Notes: generated from the letters alone by a model not told the origin. Shown: positions 32,384-44,862, counted from the stretch's first letter. The stretch: 64,000 bases of DNA from Symsagittifera roscoffensis (GCF_963678635.1 NC_087062.1:83536012-83600011); one strand, 5' to 3'. Translations and numbers: made by a program.

Positions 32384-33237
32384 TACCGAACTTTTTGGCC
32401 ATAATCATATATGATCATTATAAAATCATGCAAAATTCATGTCTGTTACAGATGTGCAGCATGTCTATATTCGGCATGCACATACCTGCATCAGACCTGC
32501 ATCAGGTGTGCTAACTGAAGATATGCTCACACCTGCAGCATGCATGATCATGCCTGAACTGAACATGCTCACACCTGCAGGATACATGATCATACCTGAA
32601 CTAAACATGCTCACACCTGCAGGATACATGATCATACCTGAACTAAACATGCTCACACCTGCAGGATACATGATCATACCTGAACTAAACATGCTCACAC
32701 CTGCAGGATACATTATCATACCTGAACTAAACATGCTCACATCTGCAGGATACATGACCATGCCTGAACCGAATATGCTCAAATCGGTATCTTCAGTATT
32801 ATAAGATTATTAAAGATATGGTTAATTTGTAACAACATCATAAACTCAGCTTGATAATGTGACACTTTACTTCAAATTTTTAGTTTTTTTTTTCAGATTT
32901 TTTCTGACATCGGTGAAGTTTTTTGTTGAAAATTGACAGTAGTGGGTAGATGCATCTTTCTTTAATTGCAAGCAGGGAGTCGTTGGTAGCGGGGCGTGTG
33001 GATACTTTTCTCTGTTTCCTGTCAACATAAAACTAATTGTTAGTCAAAACTTTTAACTAAATAAAACAAAATTAAATTTCATTCAAAAGTATTTGCGCTC
33101 GGGGTAGGTCACAATATGTAGCGCCTTCTAAGTGAAAAAAATCAGAGAAAGTTCATCCGCTCTTTTTGATCTATTTTTTCTGTTTAATTTTCTTAAGTTT
33201 TCTATACTTTTTATATTTCATCAGTATAATTTCAATG
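32384..33237. other. Left-arm-only 855-bp segment
   Basis: The right arm joins the flanks directly (near 48745), sharing only GCA at the joint. The segment is therefore either an insertion here or a microhomology-mediated deletion there. It includes the 42-bp minisatellite and no recognised gene. Confidence 0.7.
32516..32785. repeat. 42-bp minisatellite, about six copies
   Basis: The 42-base unit contains several short palindromes (CCTGCAGG, TGATCA). Because 42 is a multiple of 3 and the unit lacks stops, both strands stay open (121 codons plus, 105 codons minus), encoding 14-residue repeats such as MLTPAGYMIIPELN. Outer copies are more diverged than inner ones. The open frames are best explained by the repeat, not by a gene. 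Confidence 0.9.
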
Positions 33238-33775
33238 CATTTTGATTAAAAATTTCTGAGGTTAAATAAAATTTCCAATGAGTAAAGCGATCCGATCGAA
33301 TTACGTTCGTAAACAAGAAATTAGGCCAAAACAATTTCATTTTACTGAAAACAAGACTACTTTTGGTAGCTTCACCTAGCGGTTTCTTGGCAATAACAGT
33401 TTTCTAAGAAAAAATGTACAAATTATTGCGTATTGTGCAAAAAATTTAGAAACACTTTTGAAAATTTTTTCTTGATTGTTTTTTTCATTTCCTGTTGTTT
33501 GTTCATTTTTTTGACAAATGTCAATTTAGTCAAATTCACTAACTTATACGCATTTGCATAGTTCTCTCGTCACACCACGCACTTACAACTCTAATTTTGA
33601 AGTAAAAATAGGGGAAAAAACTTTTTTGGTAATAGCTTTATGAATGTGGTCGGAACATTCTGTGCTACTTGCTCACCAACAAGCTGCCCTTGTTCTTTAA
33701 AAACCTTTATATAAATCTTCAGAAAGCATAAAGTGTACGTTTGGTATTCATGCAAATAAATAACCCAAACTGTAG
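33238..33775. other. Upstream region of the methyltransferase gene, left arm
   Basis: AT-rich sequence without a recognisable exon. It ends in a plausible 3' splice site (CCCAAACTGTAG, 33764-33775). Confidence 0.35.
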
Positions 33776-33884
33776 GCTTTCGGAGCAGGAGTTTCGCATT
33801 GCTGATGGGGATTTTCTTCGTCCTATGGATGATCCTGAATATCACAACCTCAGAAAACGTCCAGCTAGCGCTATACTCTCCAAA
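33776..33884 (+). CDS. Candidate internal exon upstream of the methyltransferase exon
   Basis: Bounded by a TGTAG acceptor and a consensus GTAAGT donor (33885). The frame reads LSEQEFRIADGDFLRPMDDPEYHNLRKRP (shortened here in effect to its polar character) and ends in phase 0. Joining it to an acceptor ending at 34600 continues in frame into the methyltransferase exon (intron about 716 bp). Both arms keep the exon and its splice sites. The upstream exon that would supply its first codon base was not found. Confidence 0.5.
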
Positions 33885-34600
33885 GTAAGTGTACTTTCCT
33901 GCCATCCTTCCATACTTACCCTCCTCCCGTCTAAAACTTGCCTCCCCTTCCCTTAGGTGTTCAATCTGATAGATTCTGATTGCACCCTTTGATTCAGCTC
34001 AAAACTTAAAATGAAACTGAACGCTGAGGGAGATTTTCAAAAAAATATAAAAACTTTTTTTTGCCGTTACACAAATTTCCCTTTTGACAACATGACGTTG
34101 AAATTTTGATTGAGAAGAATTTTTAATTTTGCAGAAGTAGAAGTTTTTTGCAAATTATGCTTTTATATGTTTAAATTGCAAAAACTCTAAATCTCAAATT
34201 GAAGGAGCCACGGCAGCTGAAAACAAATGGCAAGTGAGGGAATTGGATTTTTTCGCTTAAAACCGCCTCCTAAAATAAGAATAATTCAAATGAATATTTA
34301 GAAAGATTCAAAAAAAAACGATTTTTTTGTTTGATCGTTTGAGGCTAAATTATATGAAAAGGGTTCATTTTGGCCTGTCCCATATGAATATTCTGACTTT
34401 CTGACTTTCTCGATATCAGCCCAATTTTTTAATGAAGAAACATTATTTTTAATTTTGCATTTTTTGTTTAGGGGGAGGGAGGGGGATGGGCATAATTGAA
34501 AAGACCCAGAGAACTTTTGAAAATGTGAAAATATGATGGAGTTGTCCGGAGATTTTATACCATTTAAAAAAATTCTAGTCTATTTTTGAAATTCACAGAG

Positions 34601-35422
34601 TTCAGATTTCTTGTTAAATTGCATGACTCAACTCTTGCAGGACTAAGCTTTAAGCAGATCGTCTCTTTTTATAATCTTCACTTGAGCAATTTTAGATTAA
34701 TTGCGTCAGCCCTGCTCGGAAATGAATTGGATTTAACTAGTAAGTGTCAGTTGATGAAGAAGAATCACTACTTCTGCATCGGAACCTCCGATATCTGCGG
34801 ACCCATGGACGAATACACCTCCCGAGGAAAACCGAACGACGGCGAACTGTGCCGAAAACTGAACGAAATGGGTTCGGATAAGTGCAGTCGGCATAATTAC
34901 CCTGATTACTATCATTATTTTTTTAAGAAGATATCAAACAGGAAATTGAACATCCTCGAAATTGGTCTCGGATCACAAGTCGATCCCCGCTTCAAGTCTC
35001 AAATGCAAAAAAACTTCACAATCGGCGGATCTCAAAGAGTCTGGCGCGACTACTTCACGAACTCACAAATCTTCGGCGCGGATGTCAACCCAGATATAAT
35101 TTTCGAAGAAGAACGACTGAAAACGTTTCATGTCGACATTACAAAAAACGAGACTCTAAATGCGATGTTTGATAAAATTGGCGTTCAGTTGGATATTTTG
35201 ATCGACGACTCTTTACACGAGCCTGGACCACAAGAGAATCTTCTCTCAGTCGCATTTGAAAAAATCAAACCAGGCGGTTTCTACATCGTTGAAGATGTTA
35301 GCTCTGAAACTTTCTGTGACAAGGCTTTGCAGTCATATTTGAGACGAGGCTTCAAAAGTTTTGCGTTTATTCGCACAAACAAGATATATGACAGTGTTCT
35401 GTCGATTATAAAGAAACCATAA
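34601..35422 (+). CDS. Class I SAM-dependent methyltransferase, terminal exon
   Basis: The long frame opens at a TTG (34586), not an ATG, and a CACAGAG acceptor sits at 34594-34600, so this is most likely a last exon. Numbering from 34586: motif I LNILEIGLGS at 121-130, the acidic ribose-binding position in GADVNPD (D166), LDILIDDSLHEP at 202-213, and KPGGFYIVEDV at 228-238. These fit the small-molecule O-methyltransferase group related to macrocin-type enzymes. The first ~110 residues, with several Cys, are not assigned. AATAAA follows at 35502, about 80 bases after the stop. The right-arm copy differs at residue 141 (Gln here, Lys there). The substrate is unknown. Confidence 0.8.
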   Translation, partial: FRFLVKLHDSTLAGLSFKQIVSFYNLHLSNFRLIASALLGNELDLTSKCQLMKKNHYFCIGTSDICGPMDEYTSRGKPNDGELCRKLNEMGSDKCSRHNYPDYYHYFFKKISNRKLNILEIGLGSQVDPRFKSQMQKNFTIGGSQRVWRDYFTNSQIFGADVNPDIIFEEERLKTFHVDITKNETLNAMFDKIGVQLDILIDDSLHEPGPQENLLSVAFEKIKPGGFYIVEDVSSETFCDKALQSYLRRGFKSFAFIRTNKIYDSVLSIIKKP

Positions 35423-36859
35423 CAATATCAAAAAAATTGCACTTTTGTTGAACTTTGTAATCTGTAGTTGTAAGAACAATTTCGCAGTTATATTTCACTG
35501 TAATAAAAATCATATCATAATTTAAACAATGAGGAGGTGCAATTTAAGCATTTTATACTGTTCAATTGCGATTTTCATCTCAATTTCATGCCAAAATTCA
35601 GTACCCTAAAATATTTTGTTTTGAACAGCTGCAACCAATTGTTCAGTTTTTACAGGATCGGGTTCATGGCCAAAAGCGTGCCAACTGGTTCTAAACAACA
35701 ACCTTTCAGAAAATGCTCAGAAATACATACGTAAAAAATGCATACGGTGCAGCAACATTTGCCAAATATGCGGTCTGTTTGAAAAATAGGTCAAAATAGA
35801 GAAAAAATCCTCTCGAGAAAATCCGCCCCTGGGTTGACCTGAGGAAAAAACGACAAAATGTCAAAAAAATCGCCTCATCCTTGTCAAAAAAACCTCTGCT
35901 CACACCTTTTGTCATATCGATAAATATGTCGTATTACTAGTTTATGATAATATGGCATTCATATACAAATCAAAAATGTAGATTAAATTTTAATTGTTTT
36001 TAGCATTAATTGATTGCTTATTGAATGTTAAATTTCCCTTTTGCCTAATTTGAGTTCAAAACACAGGATTTTCAAGGTGTGACATTTGGATAGCAGGACA
36101 ATGTACCGTATTCAAATTTACTCTGCGGTATTCGCGCTCCAGTGCAAACTGAGATTTTTTAAATAGAAACAACGATAATATTAAGCTTCCAAATTCTTTG
36201 CAATTTTGAAACGCGTTTTTGTTTTGTGGTTACCTATTGTGGTAAGATTGGCCGGTTGGTGTGCAAGTTTTCTTTTTTAATTTGGGTTCTTTGCTGTTCG
36301 TAGTGTGCCAGGATTATCTGAAAGAAAGCTTTGAGATTGAACATAACCAGGGAATTAGGTATATTTGCCAAAAGTATATTTGAAAACAGAAGAAGTCTTT
36401 TTTACTTCAAAGAACGCCGTGTAAGAACTTCAAAAAGTGATTTTAATCGATAAAATTTGTTTTGACGTCTTAGCTCTAATTATACGCCTACTATTTTAAA
36501 CTAATTATCAGCCTGCTTGCTCGCTCAATTCACCTCCAAATTGGACTAAAAAATCAAAAATTTGAACCGGTTTTTCTTGGAACTGAGTGCACCTCTTGGA
36601 ATTTTTTTAAACATGACTGAAAAGGCTTTCGTATGATTTATCGCTCGAACTATTCCAGTTATTACTTATAATATTCGTTTTTGCGTAAGGAAGAAACCTC
36701 GAAAATTTCTATAGCATACTCGAAGACAAAGTTTCTTCCCACTTCCAGTGGTCGAATTAAAACTCAAAAGCAAAATCAGAGCTGATCAAATAACCGATCT
36801 CGTTATGTTTTTTTTTGTCTGAGTTGTAACTGGGCTACTTGTATCAGAACAAAACCTTG
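35423..36859. other. 3' part of left arm, no gene recognised
   Basis: AT-rich. Around 35810-35835 it carries CTCGAGAAAATCCGCCCCTGG, the same end as the hAT-like MITEs, but no matching opposite end is seen. The right-arm equivalent is 45063-46485. Confidence 0.4.
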
Positions 36860-39800
36860 ATTAAACTGAGTCTGTTTTTGAGATGTCTGAATAATTTCTT
36901 TTCTTAATAAAACCAAAAAATCATACTCAACTTGAAAGATTAAGCAAGATTGCTTATATCAGCTCAAAACCCCGCTTAATCCCTCTAAATTTTAATCCCA
37001 TAGAGTAGTGTTTGCTTTAATAATTGACAAAAATTTCAAAAAACGAAAAAAAACTCAATATTTTTTCATGTTTCTTTTTGAAAACCATCCCCCCACGCCA
37101 TATATGAATCACAAACTGGAATATTGAACTTGTACAATGAAAAAAGCATAAAAAGGCAAAAACAATTTCCTTCTTCTCATGAATCAAAACACAAACATTA
37201 GAAAAACTTTGATTTATCGATAAAATTCACATTCGTCTTCCAACAAAATGATGTCAAAGTTTCAAATTTAACTTTTTTTCCAATTGTTGTTGCAAAACTA
37301 CAATAATACATGTATATATATTTTGAACGAAGTCGTTCCACATCGGTGTGGAACGTAACAGTTGATCTGTTTTTTTTTTTGCTACATGTTTATTAAAAAT
37401 TATTCTGCATGTAGGGAGATAGTTTTAACAAAATATATGAAAAAAAAAGTATTTTTCTTATTTTTGGAAGTTCAATGAAATTGATTGCTTGACGTTCTCT
37501 GCTGACTAAATAATTCAAACACTTCAATTTACATAGCTAGAGAAATTTTGGAAATTAATTTTTTGAATGAGGAAGTTTTTCTGAAGCTTCTCCGTTCTCC
37601 ATGGAGTATATCTTTTTGAGGAAAATATTAAATAGTAAACATTAAACAGACTATATAACATGCTGCACATCAATTTGGAACTACTTCTAGGTCGGAATAA
37701 ACCTCCGCTTTGAGCACAAAATAACTCGGGCTTTAGTTGTTCCAACTTGGCCAAAATGCCAATCTTTGAACCCCGTTTTTTTACAAACAGTAATCACAGT
37801 TGAATGTTTTAAAAGTTGAGCTTCGAACAAAAAAATTAAAAAAAGTTAAAAAGTCAAACTTATCTGAAAAAAAGCACCTCAACCATGATATTTTATCAGT
37901 TTCTTTGAAAGTCAGAACATTAAAAATGTTTATTTACAACCAAAACAGACACAACTATAACTTATTCTACAAAACCATTTAAAAGATTTTTCTAGAGTAA
38001 GTGTGCATGTACAAAATATCAACATCAATCAATCTAATATACCTAATAAAAAATTTTTATGCCTCATTAATGCTTTGTTGTTCCGACTTTCGAAAGAAGT
38101 GACGTAAAATTTGTGCTCGGGGTTTTTTTTACAGCGGGATTTCTTTTAAAATTAATTTTTTTCAAATTTTTTAATACTCAGCCGAAAAGAATTTTTGTCT
38201 TGAACTCAAATTTTAAAAGTTATATCTCTTGTGGCCATTTTAATTACAGTTATGGAGGTTTAATGATACCAAATGTGGTCAGTGGTCAGTCATAATTAAC
38301 GCTATATGTTGTGCTCCTAACGAGTAACTGGAGATTTATTCCGTCTCAAAAAATTGTTCCAAATCGAACTTGGGCGAGCCAATTGATTCATTTTTTGTTT
38401 TTCTTGATGCTAAAAACATCACTCTGTATTTTGCATAGTGTAAAGTAATTGATTTTCTCAAAAAAAAAAATCCGAAAACAAATCGGAAAAAAAAACAATT
38501 CTTAAACTTTTTTTTGAAAACTGTCATTTTCCAAAATAACATTATTTTACTTAAAAGGCAATCAGAGCACGCAGAGCATTGCCGTCTTGATTGGATTTCA
38601 AAAAGATACTCGTGACCACAACTGATAACTAGGGATATTCTGGAAACGTTTGCAAATTCATAAATAATCAGGCCAAGTGTAGAAAATTTATGAATACTCC
38701 TTACAGTATGTCGATTGAATCAAGAGAAACTTTTTGCTTGACCTTGAATATCTCTGCTCATTATATAATCCGAACAATCACTAAGTTATATGGCTAGAAA
38801 AATTCATGAACTATTTTATTTCAATATAAAAGTGACCACGTTTCACTGAAGCTTCTCAGTTTTTCATAAAGTACATCTTTTTGAGGAAATGATCAACCTG
38901 TTCGACTTCTCATAGAACGTCAGCATGCTTTTGATTAGCTTCTTACATATGTATGCTATGTTTTCAACGAGTCAATTAAGTTCACCAATCCTGGCTTTAT
39001 TTTATGAGTGACAGAAAAACCATCATCCTTCTTTTAAAGCAGGCTTCTGACACACTACGCATTTGTTTTTTGTTAAAACGATTTATCCACAAGGAAAAAG
39101 ACGACAATACGAGTTGTTCATTTCTTGTTCAGCTGGATAACCGCTGTCGGGCCCCTGGTTAAGATATCAATGAAATTTTTTTGGGCTAATTTTTTCTGAT
39201 ATTTTTATAACAAGTGGCTGAAGTTCAACAAACGTGAATTACGTTTCTGTAATGAAATTAACAGCCTGATAAACCTCTAAAAACACTTCCGCATGTTTTT
39301 GATGAACTTCCTACAAATTTTTTGATGTACTGGTATCAAATGGTTAAGACACTTGAAAGGAGATCATATTTTTTGAGGGAGAGTGAAACTGTTTCAAACT
39401 CGCTTAAAATAGAGTCTTCGTCCAATGAAATTCCTACAGGTTTGTGGGTTCACGAATGTGGGTTGAATTTAGTTGAGGGATGTAACAACTCTTTTAAACC
39501 TCTTTGCGCCAAAAGTATCAGCTTGGTGGACCGATATCCAAATATAATATTAAAAGTTTTATTAATAAGTGCATGAAATGATTTAAAAATTAGTGGTGGT
39601 TGTCTAGTTAGAAGTGAAGACAAGCTCTGAATAATTTGAAGCAGTAAAACATTGGGATATTTTTGAAGAATGGATATTTCTTTTCATGTTTTTAGCTGTA
39701 AACAATTTTTATATGCCTCTAATTAGAAGATACAATTTAAAACAGGTCACAAGGTTGATGATTTATTATGAATCTCAAGGAACACAAAAAAACACAAATG

Positions 39801-40599
39801 ATGTTTTTAATTATTTAGCCCAATTTTTGTTTCATTTTCTTGAATTTTAAAAACTGTGCTGGACTTTGATTTGCTGAAACTTGCAAATCAGAAGTGGCAG
39901 TTCGAAATATTCTATTTACAATTTTCAGCAGACTCTAATCAGGCAAAGTGACCCAGAAAATTTTGTTCGCTAAACATTCAACTTAAACTTAAATTGCCCG
40001 ATGAGTTAGTTTGATCCTGACCAGAAAAAACTAGAAGAAAAACATTTTGACGACCCAAACATTTTCTCTAAAAAGCACGCTAGTTTTGCCTTGCTAGGAA
40101 TTGGTAAAATTGAAAATCAGTCAATTACTATAATGTTTATTCCTACTCTTTTGACACAAGGTTGTACAGTGACTTCACATATTACAAAATATGGGTAAAA
40201 TAAGGAAAAAAACCGAAAAAAGACAGAACAAATCTTAAAGGGCATTATTTAAATTTTGTTAAAAATATTATGGTTTGAAAATTTAAAAATAAGATTTTTT
40301 TTTTCATATTTTCAGAATTTAAAATGACATGTTTCTGCCAAAAAAAATTCGTGGTTACCCGTGGCAGGCAAAAGCGTAGTTATAATTTTTGTGTCTTACG
40401 CAATATATTCATCAATTAATGCCTCTGACACTTCAGAGTTTTTGCTTCTGACACTTTCGAGAAGCACTGAGTGTTTCGATGCCTTTTAAGGTCTAGAGAG
40501 CATTATTAACATGAAAAAAGTAAGTGTAACAAAAAAACGCCTTTTTAATGGGATTTTTTGGAAAGTTCATCCCCCACACGCCATATAATTGTACTTATA
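36860..40599. other. Unique spacer between the arms, no gene recognised
   Basis: AT-rich with stops in all frames. A perfect 9-bp stem with a TCGG loop lies at 37334-37355 (CGTTCCACA/TGTGGAACG). A motif CATCCCCCCACGCCATA at 37086 recurs near 40568 and, reversed, near 63680. The part 38085-38560 is a diverged copy of 63345-63730. Confidence 0.5.
38085..38560 (+). repeat. Dispersed repeat, copy 1
   Basis: It begins TTGTTCCGACTTTCG, followed by TTTGTGCTCGGGGT, and can be aligned by eye over its length with 63345-63730 (moderately diverged, same orientation). No coding capacity is recognised. Confidence 0.6.
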
Positions 40600-41932
40600 G
40601 TACTGAGGAAAGTGTTATCTGGTATAGTGTGCTGTTGTATATACGTTATTCGTCCTTTCTGAATTGGTCTAAATTCAAGGTGAGACATGTAAGCTTTCTG
40701 CCTGTTTTGATTCTTGTTGTTTTGATGAAGTTAAGCAATGGGGAAGTTATATGCGTACCAGTCAATGGTTTCAAATGTTTTCTTTTCTGGATGTATAAAT
40801 GATAACATTTTGAAAGAACTGGAGGTTATATGTTAAAATTTTGAAAAAATGTTAATGAAGTATTATTTTTTCGGGTATATTTATCTTTGATTTGTAGTTT
40901 ACTGTTTAGTATATCAATTGATGGTTAGTATTTAGTAAACAATGTTATGTTGATTTTTAGACTTAATATCTGAGACGTGGAATTTTTGTTGTTTAAATAT
41001 ATATTTTTTTGTTGCAATTTCATCATCTGTGCTTTCGCACTGCATATGCTCCAAAAGAAAATCTAAGTTTTTGTCCTTCTCAATTCCTGGTTGGCCAGGT
41101 GTTGATTCAGTCCGTTGTAGATTGTACTTGATTGAATTGTCGTTGATGTTTTTTGCGGTACTTCTATGATTTTGGTGTTGTCTAATTGGGTTCTGTGAAT
41201 TGTTTTTATGTGGTGATTGTGAATAGTTTCTTGATGATCAACTTTGATAGCTATTTTTTCTATTTCAATAAAAATTGGAGTTTCTACGTGATCTGTAGTT
41301 ATAGTTTTCTCTTCCTTTTTAGTAAATTTTGGTATTTTTTCTTGTATTCATAAAAGATTTATTTAGTTTTTTTTGTTTTGATGGATGTCTTGATTTGTCG
41401 TGTTCTTTTTGTCTACATTTAGCGATTATGTGTCCAAGTCTTCTGAAAAAATTACACCCTTGTCTGAATGAGGGGTTTGTTTGTAATTTGGGTTATTTTC
41501 GTTTATATTAAGTATATATGTTATTTTTTCTGCTGACTAAGTGTCTGAGCTCTGTATGTTTTTTGTTTGAAAAGGAGTGGTTTGAAAGTTAGAAATGTAT
41601 TGTAATTTTAGTTTTTCCATTTGGAGTGATTCTGTTGTGCTGGCTAATTGGATGAAGTTTGTAAGTTGATTTTGGCTAATTTCAAGTTGATTTAATTAGT
41701 ATGGCCTTGGTATTTCATTTCTCATTGACTTTAATTTGTAACCTCGAGTAAGCATTGTATATTGCCTCTGTAAATTATGATTTGTTTGTGAAAAGTTTTT
41801 TATTTCAAATGAATTTCAATGTTTTGTGATTGATTGTTTTGGTGCGTCTCAAGTTGGTTCAAAAATATCTAGTTGTAATTATCATCTGGTTCTTCCATTT
41901 TTGGTATTTCTGTTGCTTAGAATTATCTTGTT

Positions 41933-41972
41933 GTTGTGGTTGTTGTTGTTGTTGCTGTTGTTGTTGTTGTTT

Positions 41973-42015
<43 letters not shown>

Positions 42016-42017
42016 AG

Positions 42018-42100
<83 letters not shown>

Positions 42101-42122
42101 GCTGTTTTTGTTGTTGTTGTTG
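41933..42122. repeat. (GTT/CAA)n microsatellite, about 60 units
   Basis: This nearly pure trinucleotide array lies within the decayed gag, at the place corresponding to the Gln-rich linker of the intact Gag (near 27600-27660). On the minus strand it would read as poly-Gln. It probably grew from CAA codons after the element died. Confidence 0.92.
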
Positions 42123-42809
42123 CAATAATCTTCATTTTATGAGAACTGAGATTTATTTTTGTTACAGAATTGTCCATTAGTTGGGTATTTTTTTTGTTGA
42201 AAAAACTGGTAATTTTCAGTGTAGTCTCCTGTAGTGTTTGGTTTTTTTTGTAAGTTTACTGATTGTGAGGTTTAAATAATAGATGGTTGCTGGCTCTAAG
42301 TATATTGTGATTGTTTTTCTAATTGGATGTGCTATTGGGTGACTTTTTTGATTATTTGCAAAAAAGTAAAGATACGGTTGGCAAAGTGGTTTCCGCGCTT
42401 ATTTTTTGATCCATACATAATCTGTTAAATCTGCCACGTGAAATTTCTTTATGAGTGATTTTTTTGAGAATTGCTATTGATATTGTTAGAAGAAATTTTT
42501 TCTGTTCTTACTAATGTATATCGGGATGTTTGTGGTGGTGAAACTTCTGGTGTTGATAAATTTCATCTGTGTCTAATATGGAAAAGTAACTATATATGAT
42601 TGAACAAAGATCATTAGTGAGTATTGAATCGCGCGTTGGGAATTTTGGTTTTGTAAAAGTTAGATGTATTCTTCAAAAACTTTTGAGAAACTTAGTTCTA
42701 TATCATCTGTTTGTAATGTGTGTGGTGGTGTTGAATTATGTCAATAAAGTTTCAATCGTGAATACATCGTATTGTGAAGTTATATCACATATGCTTTGTA
42801 GTTAATGGT

Positions 42810-43013
42810 CTAGCATTTATCTTTTTTTTTAATTTTTACTTCTGGAAGTTTCTGTTGGCATGAGCTATTGCTTTTTCGAAATGAACTTATGATGCGGTTG
42901 TGGCAAAGTTGTAGTTGACCGCGTGATGGGTCGCTGGTTGGAATTGTGACAGATATTAGAACAGAGTTTTCCTCAAATTTATCGTCGTTTTGAATGATTT
43001 CAAGTGATTTCAC
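42810..43013 (-). pseudogene. gag: Gag N-terminal relic of the decayed element
   Basis: A short open remnant aligns with the first ~70 residues of the intact Gag. Shared features are a DTDRGQ-like SDPSRGQ, a Cys-Gln/His-Asn pair, and a PEVKIK/PDVKIK motif. It follows the ORF1 relic as in the intact element. Confidence 0.65.
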
Positions 43014-43014
43014 T

Positions 43015-43293
43015 TTAATGAGTAGCTTTTAATAAGTTCTTGTGTCGTATTGGTCGTTTGTACTGGTTTTTTGTTATAATTTTTTTAATTCTTTGTTTAC
43101 CTTTTATTGAAGACGCTCTAGTTGCTTCTGAATCGGAAATAAATCTTTGTTTGCTTACTTGTTTAATTTTATCATTTTTTTGCAGTTTGGAGTTCTTCGA
43201 GATTAGTATGTTTATTGTATCAGATTTTGAAATTGCGTTTCGTTTTCTAGAATGACTTTTTAAAAAATAAAGATAAAAGTCTTCTTCTTTCAA
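43015..43293 (-). pseudogene. ORF1 relic of the decayed element
   Basis: A 92-codon open remnant with SDSE-type acidic/serine patches and IKGKQRIKKIITKNQYKRP matches the basic C-terminal half of the intact ORF1 (29159-29626). It is in the correct position between leader and gag. Confidence 0.7.
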
Positions 43294-44862
43294 TCTTTGA
43301 TATATGCTATTTTTTCTTTATGTGGTGTTATGACAAGTTCGTATCTAGGAATTTGAGTAGAAAATGTTTGAAACTATTCTTTTGTTTCTTTGCTAATCTA
43401 TCTTTTGACATACGTGTTAGGATGAGTGGTGCAAAACCCAGGTGTTAATTGCTATTTCCTAGACTGTTAGTTGTTTCTATTTTTTGGAGGTTCTCCTAAA
43501 ACATCAGGTCCTTTTGTTGTGTTGAGACTGATTGATGAAAGAGTATATCAACTCGATAGAATGATGCTTTACTGTTTCAAAACGTACGTGGCGTTTTCTG
43601 CATTTGGTATTTATAATCTTATTTAAATGGGGATGGATAAGATATCGAAAATTATAGAATAGTAAATCAATCCACAAGGTTCACGTATAAGTTGAACACA
43701 AGTAGAGCGTTAGATACTCATTTCGAGCTCACAATTTCTTGGTTTTTTTTTATAGTTTTGGGTCGAATAAGAGGTACGAGGTAACGTAACGGATGAGTAA
43801 CCGAAGCTCTTCACTGTTTAGTTTGATTCAATAGGTGGATATTTTGGGAAAAATTTCAATTAGTCCTGGGTTTTTTAGAAAGATTGGAGAGTAAATCGAC
43901 ATTTGAGGTCGTTAGACTTCCGATTGATAGGGTAGGGTCTGAATGTGAATAGAAAAATTTGAGAGATCCAAGTGAAGCCTCGATGACCGGTTTCAAAAAA
44001 GATTTGATCGAAAAGATTCAAGATTAAAGATTCAAGGAGAAGACTTGATGACCTCATTTAGTTTTCAAAAACAAATTTTTAAGATCGAAATTGAAAATCA
44101 AGGAAAACTTTTGATGATTATATAATTGACATAATTATAAAATGGTGAGAAATCCAAGAGAGCGCTTCTCTTGATGATCTTGTCTTTAACTGAGTTAGAG
44201 TTCAGGTTTTGGGTTGCTTTTGGGAAGGATTACAATACGGGATGATTCTTGAGAAGCAAAAAAAACCTTATCAACTTAACAACACTTATTTTTTAACGTA
44301 ATTTTTTCTATTTAATAGTGTATATTTTTGTTTCCTTCAATTTATTTATAAGTTATACAAAAACAGTTTTGAAAAAATTACTGCAGGTTTTCCATTTGCA
44401 GGTAGGCAAAGTTTTTTGTCGTCGTCTTGTTGTTGATTAATTATTAGAAGTTTATGTATTTTTTTCAAAACATCGCTTTTTATGTCAAATTTACGGCTGC
44501 TGTTTGATGCAGTTTGTATAACAGTTAAATAATTTTTTTTTTGCAAAAATAGGTTTGAACTTTTGTAGTCAGCATCTTTGATTATTGTTAATTAATTCAT
44601 TGTCTCTATTGTGATCTGGCTTGGTCTTTAGTATTCGCTCGGCTTGATTAGACTTGGAAATAAACTTAATTTCTTTTTGATTTTTTTCGTCAATTCTTCA
44701 GTTTTTTCTAAAAGTAGGTTTTTTCTATATCTAAATTAGTTTTACTGGTCCAAGGTGGCCTTCTCATAGAGTGTTTTCGGATAAGGTAAGCCATCTTTTT
44801 TGTCAAGCTATCTTTTTTTCGGCCGGACAGATAAGTGCAACTTTTTAATCTAATACCGATCT

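Larger units (their letters stand above)
4306..36859 (+). repeat. Left arm of a large inverted duplication (interrupted by insertions)
   Basis: Sequence from 4306 to 36859 reappears in reverse complement at 45063-58670. Paired landmarks are 4905/58071, 6382/56093, 8229/54247, 12011/50458, 31973/49141, 33741/48233 and 34586/47322. Left-only segments are the 18.8-kb LTR element (12440-31288) and an ~855-bp block (32384-33237). Identity is very high in coding parts (one residue differs in the 278-codon methyltransferase frame), with scattered indels elsewhere. Confidence 0.93.
40600..44862 (-). mobile_element. Decayed, truncated copy of the 18.8-kb element family
   Basis: In sense order from 44862 downward: an LTR end cut by the N gap (44750-44862, recognisable by TCGGCCGGACAGAT and TCTAATACCGATC), a leader with the same hairpin motifs (44180-43500), an ORF1 relic (43293-43015), a gag N-terminal relic (43013-42810), Q-rich and zinc-knuckle-region remnants, and the start of pol (near 41000-40830). 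Many frameshifts and deletions are present. It ends at about 40600, inside the protease region. Confidence 0.83.

Noticed and set aside
32516-32785. CRISPR-like array
   Set aside because: The units are contiguous with no unique spacers and the DNA is eukaryotic.
32439-32804. 121-aa and 105-aa repeat proteins on opposite strands
   Set aside because: Explained by a 42-bp minisatellite lacking stops; no start context or flanking exon support.
33591-33905. Minus-strand 104-aa frame opposite the candidate exon
   Set aside because: It is the reverse of the splice-bounded plus-strand exon and has no motif.
41830-42180. Long poly-Cys, poly-Val, poly-Gln and poly-Thr open frames
   Set aside because: All are readings of one (GTT)n microsatellite; no gene context beyond the dead gag.
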